A stretch of 64,000 nt of DNA from Portibacter lacus (GTDB taxonomy: Bacteria > Bacteroidota > Bacteroidia > Chitinophagales > Saprospiraceae): contig NZ_JAJNKA010000008.1 in NCBI RefSeq assembly GCF_021533215.1, forward strand, positions 1 to 64,000. Reading direction: 5' to 3'. Below, one piece after another: positions 62,749 to 64,000 of this stretch (position 1 is the stretch's first letter; the number at the start of each line of letters is the position of its first letter). A program made the position numbers and the translations under genes. Under the pieces are notes generated by a model. The model was not told the origin of the DNA. It worked only from the letters and a program-made list of their open reading frames with translations, and made no database searches.

Positions 62749-64000
62749 ATGGGTTTAGGACAAATTATATTTATCATCATTACATTTGCTGCTTTCTATT
62801 TAGCGTATAAGCAATTTTCGAAATTGAGAGCTAATATTTTTTTGGGAAAGCCCGAAACCACTGAAGGAGACGAGAGTCAGAGGTGGAAGAATGTTTTTCT
62901 TGTTGCCTTTGGTCAGAAAAAGATGTTCAAGAATCTGATCCCAGCAGTTTTTCATTTCTTTATATATGCAGCATTTTTACTAACTCAAGTTGAGTTAGTA
63001 GAGATTCTAATTGATGGAATTTTCGGAGTACATCGTTTTTTCGCTCCGTATCTCGGAGGGCTGTATACATTTCTGATTAATTTCATAGAAGTGCTTTCAG
63101 TACTTGCGTTTGTTGCTACCATTGTCTTTTTGGCAAGAAGGAATTTATTGAAAATTCCAAGGTTTGTAAAATCAGAAATGAATGGATGGCCTAAGTTAGA
63201 TGCTAATTTGATTTTATTCGGTGAGTTAGCTTTGCTAATCGGTATTTTTAGTATGAATGGAGCGGATGTTGCCTTACAAAAACTAGATCCTGCTCATTAT
63301 CCAGATACTGGTTACTTGGCTATTAGTAGTACTTTCTCACCATTTATTTTTGATGGTCTTCCTGAAGGTGTATTGGTGGTGATAGAGCGGTTTGGCTGGT
63401 GGTTGCATATTCTTACCGTTTATGTTTTTCTGAATTACCTGCCTAAGTCTAAGCACTTGCACATCATGTTTGCTTTTCCTAATGTTTATTATGCCAAATT
63501 GAAATCAAGAGGCGAAATGGAAAATATGCCAGAAATCATGAACGAGGTGAAATCGATGATGGGACTTGCACCTGAAGCAGAAATGACGGATGAAATACCT
63601 GAGTTCGGAGCTAATGATGTCTTTGACTTATCATGGAAGAACATTTTAGGTGCATATTCTTGTACAGAATGTGGGCGATGTACAGCTCAATGTCCAGCGA
63701 ATATTACGGGAAAGAAATTATCACCGCGAAAGATTATGATGGATATCCGAGATCGAGTGACGGAAGTCAGTAAGAATCTAGAAACAGGTGATGTGAAATT
63801 TATAAATGAAGAGAAGCGGAAAGAAGGAACAGTATTGACGAAAGATAATTATGATGATGGGAAATCATTATTTGATTATATCACACGAGAAGAAATACAC
63901 GCTTGTACAACTTGTAATGCATGTGTAGAAGCTTGTCCAATCATGATAGACCCATTGGAGCCAATTTTAAAGATGAGGAGGTATGAGATATTAACAGAAT
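62749..64000 (+). CDS. Membrane Fe-S oxidoreductase (HdrD/CCG-type), truncated by window end
   Basis: 417 codons visible from ATG 62749; the frame is open at the window edge. The N-terminal half has four or five membrane helices (IIFIIITFAAFYLAY... LLIGIFSMNG... RFGWWLHILTVYVFLNYL), as in NarI-like or HdrE-like cytochrome b units. The second half carries two 4Fe-4S motifs, CTECGRCTAQCPAN and CTTCNACVEACP. This fused layout is typical of Bacteroidota (Fe-S)-binding oxidoreductases that pass electrons between quinone and an unknown partner, often with an ETF or LDH-type neighbour beyond the window. Confidence 0.85.
   Translation, partial: MGLGQIIFIIITFAAFYLAYKQFSKLRANIFLGKPETTEGDESQRWKNVFLVAFGQKKMFKNLIPAVFHFFIYAAFLLTQVELVEILIDGIFGVHRFFAPYLGGLYTFLINFIEVLSVLAFVATIVFLARRNLLKIPRFVKSEMNGWPKLDANLILFGELALLIGIFSMNGADVALQKLDPAHYPDTGYLAISSTFSPFIFDGLPEGVLVVIERFGWWLHILTVYVFLNYLPKSKHLHIMFAFPNVYYAKLKSRGEMENMPEIMNEVKSMMGLAPEAEMTDEIPEFGANDVFDLSWKNILGAYSCTECGRCTAQCPANITGKKLSPRKIMMDIRDRVTEVSKNLETGDVKFINEEKRKEGTVLTKDNYDDGKSLFDYITREEIHACTTCNACVEACPIMIDPLEPILKMRRYEILTE

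Overview
The window is a chromosomal segment of a Bacteroidota bacterium. Evidence: low GC, many proteins with signal peptides and type IX secretion (T9SS) C-terminal sorting domains ending in PNP-type motifs, a gliding-type C-terminal domain, a TonB-dependent receptor with a carboxypeptidase-regulatory N-terminus, lipoproteins with SC/AC lipoboxes, TAnnTTTG-type promoter boxes, and a housekeeping set (kdsB, cdd, prmC, typA, hscA-like Hsp70, csaA) at the lengths usual for the phylum. An alginate lyase (PL6) and a glucuronoyl esterase (CE15) suggest a polysaccharide-degrading, probably marine, member near Saprospiria or Cytophagia. The exact taxon is inference. No tRNA, rRNA, CRISPR or transposase/integrase gene was recognised.

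Layout. 1-8.0 kb is an accessory stretch of small, mostly single-promoter genes on the + strand: a membrane protein, a frameshifted quinone-oxidoreductase-like gene, a T9SS protein, two glyoxalase-fold proteins, a MORN-type protein with an early stop, and two toxin-antitoxin (TA) operons. Palindromic elements lie between them. 8.1-15.7 kb carries a large c-type cytochrome/propeller lipoprotein, a glucuronoyl esterase, an unknown protein, an epoxide-hydrolase-like protein with a YdeI-like partner, and a small membrane protein. 15.9-17.7 kb is again accessory, ending in a HigBA operon. 17.8-27.6 kb holds the PL6 alginate lyase, an EF-hand lipoprotein, a 1187-residue T9SS protein, a VOC protein, an esterase and small membrane proteins. 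27.6-31.6 kb has csaA and then a compact ECF sigma / putative anti-sigma / Spy-like / YHYH / MORN lipoprotein / SCO1 operon. 33.6-46.9 kb is largely housekeeping: CBS, a LysM protein, kdsB, cdd, an asparagine-synthase-like/flippase/sulfotransferase/prmC operon, a SUI1-family factor, a beta-lactamase-fold protein without its serine, typA and an OmpA lipoprotein. 47.2-51.3 kb has an alpha/beta-hydrolase-OsmC fusion followed by an intact and a collapsed copy of a gliding-type surface protein. 52.4-64 kb has the HscA-like chaperone, a queuosine-precursor transporter, a CtlX-like hydrolase, a TonB receptor, a lamin-tail/cupredoxin T9SS protein, a PyrR-like protein and a truncated Fe-S membrane oxidoreductase.

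Two things stand out. First, three TA operons (5460-6422, 6774-7294, 16748-17657) are each followed at once by a roughly 60-bp palindromic element with the layout of an integron attC site; two of these (7309 and 17667) are clearly homologous although 10 kb apart. This suggests TA gene cassettes without an integrase in view. Second, two convergent intergenic gaps (31.6-33.5 kb and 51.4-52.4 kb) hold different tandem arrays that share a 62/63-bp core. The ends of that core co-vary between arrays (A-T pair in one, G-C pair in the other), which points to a maintained folded structure. One array also carries inverted pairs of GGAG/GGAC-headed hairpins like REP/BIME elements of RAYT transposases.
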